A stretch of 64,000 nucleotides of DNA from Tuctoria greenei. Its lineage: Eukaryota; Streptophyta; Magnoliopsida; Poales; Poaceae. The notes under the pieces are model-generated. The model made no database searches. It saw only the letters and a list, made by a program, of their open reading frames with translations, and was not told the DNA's origin. The stretch spans positions 72,166,933-72,230,932 of the forward strand of contig JAYESD010000004.1 in NCBI GenBank assembly GCA_036927565.1. Direction: 5' to 3'. Below, piece by piece: positions 11,345-21,659 of the stretch (position 1 is its first letter; each line of letters starts with the position of its first letter). A program made the position numbers and the translations under genes.

Positions 11345-12415
11345 ATGGTGAGGACTCGCAACCAGAGGGATGGCAATGATGAAGAGGAGAACCATGGAGT
11401 ACCCCAGAACAACAATGGACAAGGACCTTCTCATGGAGCTATGAGTATCGAACAACTATTGGCTATGCAAAACCAGCTCATGTAGACCATGATACAAACT
11501 ATGGGACAACTGCAGGCTGGCAACATCAACAATCAGCCCCACATGCCTCCATCGCCACCCCCACCTCCTCATAACCGGTTGGGAGAGTTTATAAGGACTA
11601 GGCTGCCAACCTTTGCTCAAGCCACTGACCCTATTGATGCGGATGATTGGCTCAAGTCTGTGGTGAAGAAGCTTGCTATTAACCAATGCAGTGACCGGGA
11701 GAAAGTGCTTTTCCCTTCTCATCAACTAGTTGGAGCAGCTACGGATTTGTGGGATTCTTTATGCAATGCTCATGAGAATCAAGAGAGAATTACTTGGGTC
11801 GAATTCAAGCAGAGTTTCCGTTCTCATTTTGTGCCAGAGGGAGTGATGATCTTGAAGAGGCAAGAATTTGAGAACTTTAGGCAAGGAAGATTGAGCGTCG
11901 GTGAATACCTCAATAAATTCGCTCAACTTTCGAGGTATGCCCCTGAGGATGTGAGCCGGGATAGCCGGAAGCAATACATTTTCATGAGAGGATTGAACAA
12001 TGAAATCCAAGTGCAATTGCTCAATTGTGATTATGCTAACTTCCAGAAGCTTGTGGACAAGGCAATTGTCATGGAGAACAAGGTCCGTGAGATGGAGCAA
12101 GACAATAAGAGGATGGCACCATATAAAGGACAACAACAAGAAAGTAGTGTGCGCCCTCGCTTTGCACCACCAAATGCACCTTACTTCAGCTCTTATGCGC
12201 CTGCTCAACACCCCAGATTCGCACCACGCCCAGCTCAGTTTGTGCAGAAGCGCCCTATCATGCAAGCACCTAGGCCTCCAATGCCTTATGCACCTAGAGC
12301 CATCTTTCCCAGTGCAAGTGTTCAAAGCCAAGCTCGTCCCAATAATTCCGGTGGAGTTAAGAAGTGCTATACTTGTGGAGAAACTAGACACTTTGCGCAT
12401 CAATGTCCTAAGTAA
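11345..12415 (+). pseudogene. gag: TE-B gag (nucleocapsid), interrupted
   Basis: The frame opens with ATG 11345 (MVRTRNQRDG; TE-I gag also begins MVRTR). It meets an in-frame TAG at 11483-11485, then runs open to TAA 12413-12415. It contains the retrotransposon gag domain (WLKSVVKKLAI, LSVGEYLNKFAQLSRYAP) and one CCHC zinc knuckle, CYTCGETRHFAHQC, near the end. Beyond the TAA the same frame continues into the protease, so gag and pol were originally one frame. The product would coat the element RNA in virus-like particles. Confidence 0.85.
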
Positions 12416-12941
12416 GGCCTTGGTCAAGGAAGCATTGCGCCGAGGCAAAACTCAAGACCCAGAAAAGGACATCAGCAAGGAAGCCGTGGACAGCAAAATT
12501 TTGCTCGTGGCAACGTGAACCATGTCTCTACGGAGGATGCTCGACAAGCGGATGGCGTGGTCATCGGTATGTTTCTCGCAAACTCCAACCCCACGACTAT
12601 GTTATTTGATTATGGAGCATCACATTCATTCATTGCATCAAAGTATGTTGCCAAGTATAGTTTGCCTATCTCTCATATGAAGTTTACTCTATTGGTTAAG
12701 TCTCCAGGAGGAGAGATGAGGACGAATATAGTATGTCCAAAAGTAAGCCTTAGAATAAGGGGGCCTAGACTTCTCTGCCAACCTCATTGTTTTGGATTCT
12801 CAAGTATTGGACATTATACTTGGTATGGACTGGTTGAGGAAGCACAATGGAGTTATTGAGTGTGCCACGAAAACGGTAAAGTTGACCAATGAGGAAGGGA
12901 TCACTGTAGAATTTAAAGCATCTCAAACCGCACCGAATTAA
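12416..12941 (+). pseudogene. pro: TE-B aspartic protease, catalytic triad altered
   Basis: In the same frame as gag comes the retropepsin region. The active-site motif, normally D-S/T-G, reads LFDYGASHSF, so the residue after the catalytic Asp is Tyr. Near 12760 the frame shifts; the C-terminal protease motif ILGMDWLRKHNG is read in another frame at about 12812-12850. The enzyme would cut the gag-pol polyprotein. Both changes make it non-functional. Confidence 0.8.
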
Positions 12942-13919
12942 TTGGAGCTGAATCATATGGACGGTGCCACAATCGAGGATATTTCGGTGGTGTGTGAATT
13001 TTTGGATGTTTTTCCAGACGAGTTGCCAGGTATGCCACTTGATCGAGACATTGAGTTTGTTATTGATTTAATACCTGGAACTGCACCTATAGCTAAGAGG
13101 CCGTGTAGGATGCCTCCTGTGGAATTAGCGGATCTCAAGAAGCAAATTCAAGAGCAACTAGAGAAGGGTTTCATTCGGCCCAACTCGTCACCTTGGGGAG
13201 CGCCCGTTCTATTTGTCGACAAGAAGGATGGATCCCAAAGGATGTGCGTAGATTACCGAGCTCTCAACAAGGTAACAATCAAGAACAAGTACACCATGCC
13301 ACACAATGAAGACTTGTTTGATAAGATGAAGGATGCTTGTGTCTTCTCTGAGATTGATTTGAGGTCGGGATACTTTCAAATGAAGATTAGACCATCGGAC
13401 ATACCCAGGATAGCTTTCAGAACACGGTATGGATCTTATGAGTACACCGTGATGTCCTTTGGATTGACCAATGCACCTGCTTACTTTATGTACCCCATGA
13501 ATAAGGTCTTCATGGAGTACTTGGATAGGTTTGTCGTGGTGTTCATTGATGACATTATGATCTATTCAAAGGATGAGAAGGAACACGAGGAACACTTGAG
13601 GCTTACGTTACAGAAATTGAGGGAGCATCAATTGTATGCCAAGTTCAACAAGTGTGAGTTTTGGTTGAGAGAGGTGTCGTTTTTGGGTCATATAATCTAA
13701 GGAAAAGGAGTATCGGTTGACCCAGGAAAGGTGAGGGACGTGTTGAAATGGGAGCCACCGCAAAATTTCAAGGACATAAGGAGTTTTCTTGGAATGGCTA
13801 GATATTACCGTAGATTCATCAAGGACTTCTCCAATATAGCCAAGCCAATGATGGAATTGCTAATGAAGGGGAAAGCGTTCAATGGACCCAAGCTTGTCAA
13901 GAGAGTTTCGAGGAGTTGA
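12942..13919 (+). pseudogene. TE-B reverse transcriptase
   Basis: It opens with the pre-RT linker (FLDVFPDELPGMPLDRDIEF), typical of chromoviral pol. It then has the RT palm motifs, including the catalytic VVVFIDDIMIYS near 13535-13565. An in-frame TAA at 13698-13700 follows LGHII. The frame continues to 13919 with the thumb region (DIRSFLGMARYYRRFIKDFS) and is lost by a frameshift soon after. Confidence 0.88.
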
Positions 13920-14320
13920 AGAAGAGGCTAACAACAGCTCCAGTTTTGACATTGCCGGATGTGAGCAAGAGTTTCGATATTTATTGTGACGCATCGAGAC
14001 AAGGACTTGGATGCGTGTTTATGCAAGAAGGTCAAGTGGTTGCATAAGCATCAAGGCAATTGAAGAAACATGAGCAGAATTATCCAACGCATGATTTGGA
14101 ACTTGCAGTCGTGGTTCATTCATTGAAAATTTGGAGACATTACATCCTTGGACATAAGTGTGAAATTTATATGGATCATAAGAGTTTGAAGTATATTTTC
14201 ACACAAACGGATCTGAATTTGAGGCAACGAAGATGGTTGGAGCTCATCAAAGATATGATTTGGGGATCAACTATCATCCGGGAAAAGCCAATGTAGTGGC
14301 CGATGCTTTGAGTAGAAAAG
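13920..14320 (+). pseudogene. TE-B RNase H domain
   Basis: The RNase H motif IYCDASRQGLGCVF (catalytic Asp) lies at about 13980. A TAA replaces the codon before ASRQL (14045-14047). YPTHDLELAVVVHSLKIWRH and MDHKSLKYIF follow, in a frame open to 14296. A further frameshift leads into the integrase frame (open from 14233). Confidence 0.85.
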
Positions 14321-15850
14321 GAGTAAGTCATCAACTCACAGTTCGACAGTTGCCATCCGAGTTATGTAAGAAGTTTGAACGGTTGAATCTCGGATTCATA
14401 AATGAGATGGGGACAATGGAGTTAAATCCGACCTTGGATCAAGAAATTCGGGAATGTCAAACTAAGGATGAGGAAATTCAAGAAATCAAGGAAAGCACCC
14501 AAGAGGGGAAAGAATTCAGATTCAATGAGGATGAACATGGCACCCTATGGCTTGGTAAGAGGATTGTCATGCGCAATGTAAAACATATTTGGGAGACAAT
14601 ACTAAAGGAGGCACATGACTCGCCATACTCGATTCACCCTGGTTGCACAATGATGTACAAAGACTTGAAGACTTGTTATTGGTGGGACAGCATGAAAAAG
14701 GACATAGCTGAATATGTAGCATTGTGTGATGTGTGTCAACAGGTCAAGGCGAAACACAAAAGGCCAGCTGGATTATTGCAACCATTGAAGATTTCGGAGT
14801 GGAAGTGGGAAGAAATTGGAATAGACTTCATAGTTGGTTTACCGCGTACTAAGAACGGTTATAACTCAATTTGGGTAGTTGTGGATCGGTTAACTAAGTC
14901 AGCTCACTTTATTCCCGTCAAGACCACTTATAATGGAGAGAAATTGGTGTAACTGTATATGAGAAGAATAGTATGTTTGCATAGAGTTCCGAAGAAGATT
15001 GTGTCGGGTAGAGGTTCTCAATTTACCTCCAGGTTTTGGCAAAAATTGCATGAAGCTTTGGGAACAAATTTTAGTTCAGCATATCACCCTCAAATGGATG
15101 GACAAATTGAGAGGACCAATCAGATTTTGGAGTACATGTTAAGAGCTTTTGCTTTAAAGCATGGGAAAATTTGGGACAAGAGCTTGCCATATCCAGAATT
15201 TTCATACAACAATAGTTACCAGGCAAGCTTGAAAATGTCACAATATGAAGTGCTTTATGGAAGGAAGTGTAGGACACCTTTATTCTGGAATGAGGCAGGA
15301 GAGACTCAAGTATTTGGCCCGGATGTGTTGAAAGAAGCCGAAAAGAAAGTCCAAATAATTCGTGAAAACTTGAGGGCTGCCCAATCAAGACAAAAAGGCT
15401 ATGCGGACAATAGGAGAAGGAAATTAGCATTTGAAGTGGGAGATTTTGTTTACCTCAAGGTGTCACCGATGAGGGGGCATAAGAGGCAAGCTAGCACCTC
15501 GCTACATTGGACCATTCATGATTTTGGACAAAAGAGGTAAAGTAGCGTATAAGTTGGAGATGCCAACTCATCTTTCGGATGTCCATGATGTCTTTCATGT
15601 TTCCAAGCTCAAGAAGTGCCTGAGAGTACCTGAAGCACAAGTTCCAATGGAAGGATTGGAAATAGGGGTAGATTTGACTTATGCTGAACAACCGGCCAAA
15701 ATCTTGGAAACCAAGGAGAGGTCACAAAGAACAAGGTTATTAGATGGTGTAAAGTTCAATGGAAGGACCACAAAGAAAAAGAAGCAACGTGGGAATTGGA
15801 AGATGATCTCAAGAAGGAATTTCCCTATCATTTCTCTTTCACGTCGAATC
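14321..15850 (+). pseudogene. TE-B integrase and chromodomain
   Basis: The zinc-binding N-terminal part (SIHPGCTMMYKD, CDVCQQ) and catalytic core (IGIDFIVGLPRT, HPQMDGQIERTNQ) are recognisable. The second catalytic Asp, expected in VSDRG, reads VSGRG. An in-frame TAA lies at 14950-14952, and frame changes lie near 15480-15540. The C-terminus has the conserved chromoviral stretch MPTHLSDVHDVFHVSKLKKC. Near 15750 a +1 shift moves into a frame with chromodomain signature EATWELEDDLKKEFPYHF, as in chromoviruses that target heterochromatin. Confidence 0.85.
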
Positions 15851-15870
15851 TCGAGGGCGAGATTCATTTT

Positions 15871-15883
15871 AAGGGTGGTAGCT
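15871..15883 (+). other. Polypurine tract of TE-B
   Basis: AAGGGTGGTAGCT directly before the 3' LTR, the expected plus-strand priming site. Confidence 0.75.
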
Positions 15884-18309
15884 TATAACACCCTCATTTT
15901 CATGCATCATGCCCTACATACATTCATATACATGTTTAACATTAATCCACATAAAGAGGAATAAGTTCAAAATTGATTTGGAACAAAACCGCACATAAAA
16001 TGGTGAAAAGTGCATACTAGTCCGATTTTGGTGAGGACTAGTCTGATTCCTCTCTAACTCCAAATGGAATTGTCCGTTTTTGCTGTGGACTATTCCAATT
16101 TTGCCTCTGGACACTTTCAGACTTGTCCAATTTTGTGCGGACTAGTCCGGTGTTCCAAGAATCCTTAAAAATTTGCTAAGTCTCTGGACTTGTCCAAACT
16201 AGTTCGATGTTCCAGCGGACTTGTCAGTTTTCCTCTGTGACTAAAGTCGGACTTGTTTGATTTTTTGGCCAAACTTGTCCGATTTCTTCCTGACTAACTT
16301 CGGACTAGTTCGGTCCTGTTCGAACTTGTCCGATATTTCACGGCTCCAAATTTATCCTTTGTTTTATGACTTGTTTCTTGGGTTTCACGTTATGTGGGCC
16401 TAGTGATGTCGTGCCTAACTCTTTTAGAGCCCATGTGGGACTCTAAGCCGGCCTCTACTCATCTCAAACTCGAAATCCATCTAACCCTAGCCTCCACCTC
16501 TATATAAACAACCCCACCCCTTGGCTTGACATCTGTTTGCAACTTTTCCACCCCACCCAAACCCTATTTTGTGGAGAGCCACCATCAAGGAGGGAGGAGG
16601 ATATCTCAAGCAAGATAAAGTGGAGGAAAAAACGAAAGAGGATCAACATCTCCATCAACTTCGAGTTCTTCATCAACAATCCACCATCAAGTTCATCACC
16701 AACCCTAGATCATCAAGATCCAAGTGTTGTCTCCAAGTTTCTCGATTCATTGGAGTTATAAACACATGGTATACCTTTTATTCTCTTTTTCTTACGTGAA
16801 TCCAACCCCATTTTCCCAAATTTACGGCAATCTAGAAAACCCTAGTTCGCTAGTTCTGCGAAGTGCAGACTAGTCCGGCTTTCTGCAGACTAGTCCGAGT
16901 TTGCTGACTAAATTGTGTTGAATTAATTTTAAAAGTAGATGTAATTAAATCCAGACCTGTATAAACTTGTTAAAATCTATTAGAACTAGTTAGTGATCAT
17001 TAAAAGCAATCAATTAACAAGTTCTACCTTAAATTTGCATTAATCATGCGTGTCAGGTCATATTGAGTAATATATGTGCACTCTTTGATTGTGTCTCTTG
17101 TCTTGTATGTTTATTGTGTGGATTAGACGGAATTGCGCTAGAGAGTGTCATGGAGGGTCTTCAGCACCAAGAGTTTGAAGAAGTTGACCCGAACCAACCG
17201 CAAGGACAAGGCAAGTGTCGTTGAAGCATATTGATCCTGTTTTGACAGTAAATGTTTTGTTTGTAAAGTAGCATGCTGTGTCAATTTGATGGGAAATCCT
17301 TTGATAGGAAGTTTACTAGACTTGTCTATCCACCCTTGTCACCTGGAATATATGGTAGAGAGTCGTGAAGGGCTTTTTACCTTTTTGCTTCGCTTAATCA
17401 ACTGGGATGGGAAAAACAACTATACCACTTAATTATGCATTAATGAGATTATGGTTGACATGAACTGGTTAAATATGATATGGTAATGGGTGATCTAAGC
17501 AAGCCTGGTATGTGGATGGGTTGGATGTATGGTGGTTTGCTTGCTTTAGATCTAAGTACTAGTTCATGGAGCGACCATCCAGGATCTATAGTGCCACCAT
17601 GAAGCCAAGTATGGGTGCGGCATAGCTGATTAATTAGGGTTTTGCCAGTGTTGTTTGGACCATTATGGATGCCAGGGGAAGGGGTAGTTGGTTTGGGTTT
17701 GTTGATGATTGGTGGGACTACCCTGGGATCCCAATGGCTCAAGATGGGGGCCTTGGTTGAAGATGTGCTCAGTTGGAGAAATCGCCGCCGATGAAACCTC
17801 AGTGGGGTCTAAATAGGCTAGTAATCCCTTTGTAAAGGCTATTTTTCAATCTCTTGGCCATACACCAAAGGAAGTGTAATTGGCATAAGGGAGACTCTTT
17901 AGTCGCCGACGGGTGATGAAATCACAAACATGTGGGTAAAGCGGTACAATCTCTGCAGAGTGTGTTTAAAACTATCATGACAGTCGTGCTCCCGGTTATG
18001 AGCAACCTGGACCCTCACATGATTAGAAGGAACATGGTTTTTGGAATGGTTATGGTATGGTTATTGTATTGTTATGGTATGGTAATGGTTATGGCTCATT
18101 ATGGATTAATTTCTGGTATTGGATATGATTATTGGCAATTACAGATTGTATTCGAGGATAATATAGTTTGTGTAATAAAAGTGGTTAATTAATCTTGTTC
18201 TGTGGTAATCTTCTGTATACTCTTTTGTGAATGCACTCGTATATGTGTGTTGAACATCTTGGGCACACATATGCGTTCACTTGGTTCATTTTCGGAACCG
18301 GGTGTCACA
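15884..18309 (+). mobile_element. TE-B 3' LTR with a ~290-bp deletion
   Basis: A 2426-bp copy of the 5' LTR, from TATAACACCC to GGTGTCACA. Near 18138 it jumps from TTATTGGCAAT to GTATTCGAGGATAATAT, skipping the equivalent of about 10616-10912. Its first dinucleotide is TA rather than TG, a mutation of the canonical LTR end. Confidence 0.9.
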
Positions 18310-18314
18310 GTTGT

Positions 18315-18576
18315 ACACGTGTCAACACCAGAGCTTCACTCTGCTGGGGGTTAGGTCCGGGGTCATTATACACGTATTGATCGCGGAGCTTTCCTGTGTT
18401 GAGAGGTTACCTCCGGATTTACATTACACACATCAATCTCCAAAGCTACCCAAATAAGGGATGCGGGTCCAGTGTAATATGACTTGTGGGACCTGAGGAG
18501 GCCTTCAATTTTGACAGGCAGAACTCTTTTGCACTTCTTGCGGTATCATAGGGTACCCGGTATGCAGGGTACTGAC
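18315..18576 (+). mobile_element. Unidentified LTR-like piece, right half
   Basis: The continuation of 7835-8363 beyond TE-B. It includes GGGTACCCGGTATGCAGGGT and ends CTGACA at 18576. No coding sequence. Confidence 0.45.
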
Positions 18577-18750
18577 ATCCGCCGACTCCAAGTAGAGTAG
18601 TATTTGTAGTTTTCCTTTTTCTTGTTTTCTATGTACTTTCATAATTCTTGTTTGTAATATATGGGTTGTTTTTATGTTAATGAAAAATTTATTTTCTGTT
18701 CACGAACAATGCGTCCTATGCAGTATCGAAAAACAACTCCTTTCTTTAAA
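18577..18750 (+). pseudogene. Displaced 3' end of gene copy 2
   Basis: From GACTCCAAGTAGAGTAG onward this parallels the end of copy 1 (4635-4800): TTTTCTATGT, TTGTTTGTAATATATG, TTTTTATGTTAATGAA, then CAATGCGTCCTA. It is therefore the 3' part of copy 2, separated from 7786 by about 10.8 kb of inserted elements. Confidence 0.65.
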
Positions 18751-19413
18751 AGGGGCGAGATAACTGTTCTTCAATGTCTAGCCAAGAATTTGTTGTGTTG
18801 CGACAATCGATGACTCTTGGTTGAAACTCCATTGAGATCGTGGTTGAGCCTGCGTTTCTCCTCTTTTGTGTTCTTTCACTTAATTTTTTCATTTGTAGTC
18901 GGCGCATGTGAAAATGTACTTTTAGTAGTAGTATATACTACATGTTATCATTTCATTGTGATTAAGGTTACAGAATGCTGATTGTTTGCCATCGTCTTTT
19001 CGTGGGACTTGGGTGTTCTGTATTTGCAAATCATTTGCATTAGCACATATACATTTGGCGATTCATGTTTTTGTTTGTATTTTTTGGAATATCCCACTAG
19101 CTAGCAGATGACTGCTCTAGATTTTGATCTCCATGCATGGCAACAAAGATGAATTAAGAAGCGAGCAAGTTGTCTGAAGAAGTCTACCCCTCTAGCTACA
19201 CGCACCATGTGCAGGAATCGACACGACGTGACACATAATTAATCACGATTGCATGTGGGCACAAGGGCATGTCTAGCATCAAATTCTCCACGCCCGCAAA
19301 ATTTATTTTGTTCTTCTTGCGCGCCAAAATTGAGATTTTGAAAATTTAGTTTTCACTCCCTACGCCTCCAATTTTAGTCCCGCCTATTGTATCCCTATTT
19401 CATCCACGAGGAG
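18751..19413. other. Non-coding stretch between gene copy 2 and the CACTA region
   Basis: AT-rich unique-looking DNA with no supported gene. The left terminus of the CACTA element was searched for here (CACTACAAG) and not seen. Confidence 0.4.
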
Positions 19414-19420
19414 TATAAAT
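19414..19420 (+). promoter_or_regulatory. Possible TATA box
   Basis: TATAAAT about 270 bp upstream of the proposed first exon at 19687. Only position supports it. Confidence 0.3.
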
Positions 19421-19848
19421 GGAAACACTATCCTCCGTTCCTGACAAACCGCCGCCCCGCCCTTTCATTGATCTCGCAGTACTCCAAATGTGTTGTCTCT
19501 CTGTCCTGTGTTCCAAACTTGTATTTCTAAGAAATTCCCGTGTTTTCATTTCCCACAGTTTTTACATTTTTCCCCATGGATCTCGCAGTGATGCATCGAA
19601 GCTCTTGGTGGTGTTGACTCCTGGGAACAACGCCGAGCGACTGAGTTTGATGAGCTCTATCGAACCTCTTCGTCGCTGACACCTCCATGAGACATCGCAT
19701 CCCGGACTCTAGTATTGTGCTAGGTATGTTCTACACGATCTGTGCCGTCTTTTTATAGAGCTATATTTGCTTGGTTCTACACGATCCATCATGATATACG
19801 AAGATTATATAAATTAAGGAAATGTGGTCTTTTGTTTCACGAATTTAG

Positions 19849-19849
<1 letters not shown>

Positions 19850-19907
<58 letters not shown>
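19850..19907. repeat. (AT)n microsatellite
   Basis: A 58-bp uninterrupted AT run inside intron 1 of the transposase gene, immediately left of a MITE. Confidence 0.95.
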
Positions 19908-19908
<1 letters not shown>

Positions 19909-19914
19909 CATATA

Positions 19915-20018
19915 CTACATTTGTCCCGAAATTAATGTCGCTTCGACTGCTTATTACGGTAGTATATTTCTAGTTCAACTCCTGACCGGGAACGACAAAT
20001 ATTAAAAACCGGAGGTAG
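19915..20018. mobile_element. Stowaway-like MITE in intron 1
   Basis: A 104-bp element. The left end CTACATTTGTCCCGAAATTAA pairs with the inverted right end CTACCTCCGGTTTTTAATATTT. TA flanks it at 19913-19914 and 20019-20020. Confidence 0.75.
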
Positions 20019-20530
20019 TATGTAATTTCTGGATTTTTAAGTAAATGACGCACGTGTTTTCTAATCAACCACTCCAAATGTTGTACTCTCATTCCTGTTT
20101 TACAAATTTGTATTCCTAAGATTTTCAGTTTCCACGGTTTTTACACTTTTTCTTTCTTGTGGCTTTCTCGGATCATACATTTTTTCTATTCTTTCATTTC
20201 TAATTCCTCCGTTCCAAACAAACACTGCAGTTATAGAAACCACACCGTCCGATTCAAAATCTATGTCGGTCATTTAATCTGATGTTATCACTGTTATTTA
20301 GAATGACTACTTACAATGCTCTTTATATTAGGAACAAGACATCAAACCGTGATGTCATCTACAAGCATTCATGGTGGCCAACAAGCACCTGGTATAACTA
20401 TAAATGTGTTTACTATATTTAGAAAACATTAATTCCTTTGCATGGTATGTAGAGAATGTTGCAGCACATGATGTTCAGGAACCCCGAGATTCTTCACTCC
20501 CTGGTACTACGATGCATGAACCAATGACGG

Positions 20531-21054
20531 GTATAGATATACAAACCAGAAATACTCCTTCCGCCCCAGTGTAAATTTGCTTTTGGAGCGTAAAAAATGT
20601 CCCACTCCAACTCTATCGGTAGCTTCCAACTACCCATATCACATCACATTACTACCTACCTCTCTACCGTGCCATTTGTTTTGGTAGAGCGTGTTAGTAG
20701 TTTACTCCTCTAGCATTGAATTTGGAGCATTTTGAGAGACTACGTTCTGTCCTTTAAATGTATTGATGATGGGTGTATCATGGTCATTTGCATTCTTTCC
20801 GAGGCTCCACTAATTGTTTTAGCATGCGTTGCGATTCTACTTTTTTAGTCTCTGTAGTTAACAATTCATTAGCCTGTGTGATGGCGTGATTTTTTTATGC
20901 CTCCACACTGTGCTCTCTCTCTGCTGGCCACTCCGGTCGGCACCGGCGCCCACGCCCTGCTGCTGGCCGCTTAAGTGTCCTCCCCCCGCCCATCTCCACG
21001 TCCCATCCTTCGCGTGCCATAATGACTCCACCGCCCGCAAATCCCTTACCATTA
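20531..21054. other. Intron 3 of the transposase gene, left part
   Basis: No coding sequence is recognised. It has a CTCCTTCCGCCCCAGTGTAAATT stretch near 20556 that looks like one end of another Stowaway-type MITE, but no partner end was found. A GC-rich stretch follows at 20910-21050. Confidence 0.35.
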
Positions 21055-21520
21055 CTCGCCCTGCCACCAATCCTCCTTGAGAGTTGCTCCTGGTAATCTC
21101 GGCCAGACAGAACCCTCGCTTTGTTAAGCATCGCAAGCTGGGACTATGCAGTAGTACACCCGCAGTAGCCGCAACTGACAAGTGGACCCGATGTCTCATG
21201 GGCCCACATGTTAGTGGCAGCTACTGCAGGTGCAATACTGTAGAGGATTTCAATCCCACAGGTTGCCTGCCTTATCTGTCTTGCTTTCACCACCTGCTAC
21301 CGCTGGCGTTCATTACTTGCCCTGCAACTATTAATTCTCTTCGAGATGCGCTCCAGCTGATGTCAGCCAGACCGAATCAGCGAACCCTATCTTTGTCTAG
21401 TCTAGCGTTGCCATCTGCATGCCCTCCCCCTCAGTTTTGTCTGCTTTGCTGCTGGATTGAAAATCCTCTGCAGTACTACGAGTGAAGTAGCGCCACTGAC
21501 ATGTGTACCTAATGGCTCAT
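21055..21520. repeat. Diverged tandem duplication, about 260-bp spacing
   Basis: Two blocks run in the same order. Block 1 (about 21055-21220): CGCCCTGCCACCAAT, GAGTTGCTCC, CGGCCAGACAGAACCCTCGCTTTG, CAACTGACAAGTGGACCCGATG. Block 2 (about 21318-21520): TGCCCTGCAACTATT, GAGATGCGCTCC, CAGCCAGACCGAATCAG, CCACTGACATGTGTACCTAATG. It lies within the long intron 3; origin unknown. Confidence 0.5.
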
Positions 21521-21558
21521 TTTAGGGAATGAACAGCAACAAAGAAGTCAACAATGTA

Positions 21559-21659
21559 CTCCCCCTGATAAAAATAGTTGTCATTCAGACAGTCCTAACT
21601 AGTTCATTTTTAATTCATTTGTTGATCTGATACGACAATTATTATAAACCAGGAGGAAG
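21559..21659. mobile_element. Stowaway-like MITE in intron 3
   Basis: A 101-bp element. CTCCCCCTGATAAAAATAGT on the left mirrors the right end (inverted CTTCCTCCTGGTTTATAATAA), with GTTGTC/GACAAT inside. TA flanks it at 21557-21558 and 21660-21661. It ends only 8 bases before the exon at 21668, so its target-site duplication lies directly beside the splice acceptor. Confidence 0.85.

Larger units (their letters stand above)
8364..18309 (+). mobile_element. TE-B: complete Ty3/gypsy chromovirus, decayed
   Basis: A 9946-bp element with LTRs at 8364-11083 and 15884-18309, the 5-bp duplication GTTGT (8359-8363 and 18310-18314), a tRNA-Met type primer site, a polypurine tract and the order gag-protease-RT-RNase H-integrase-chromodomain. 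That gene order and the C-terminal chromodomain place it in the chromoviruses; long LTRs suggest the Tekay/Del lineage (inference). Stops, frameshifts and lost catalytic residues show it cannot encode working proteins. The two LTRs differ at many positions and by a large indel, so the insertion is old. Confidence 0.92.

Noticed and set aside
19419..19679. 86-codon frame METLSSVPDKPP as a separate gene
   Set aside because: It lies just upstream of the spliced transposase model, overlaps the possible TATA box, and shows no conserved domain; it is more likely the 5' leader.
20555..20740. Another Stowaway MITE starting CTCCTTCCGCCCC
   Set aside because: No matching inverted right end or TA duplication could be found, so only one possible end is noted in the intron entry.
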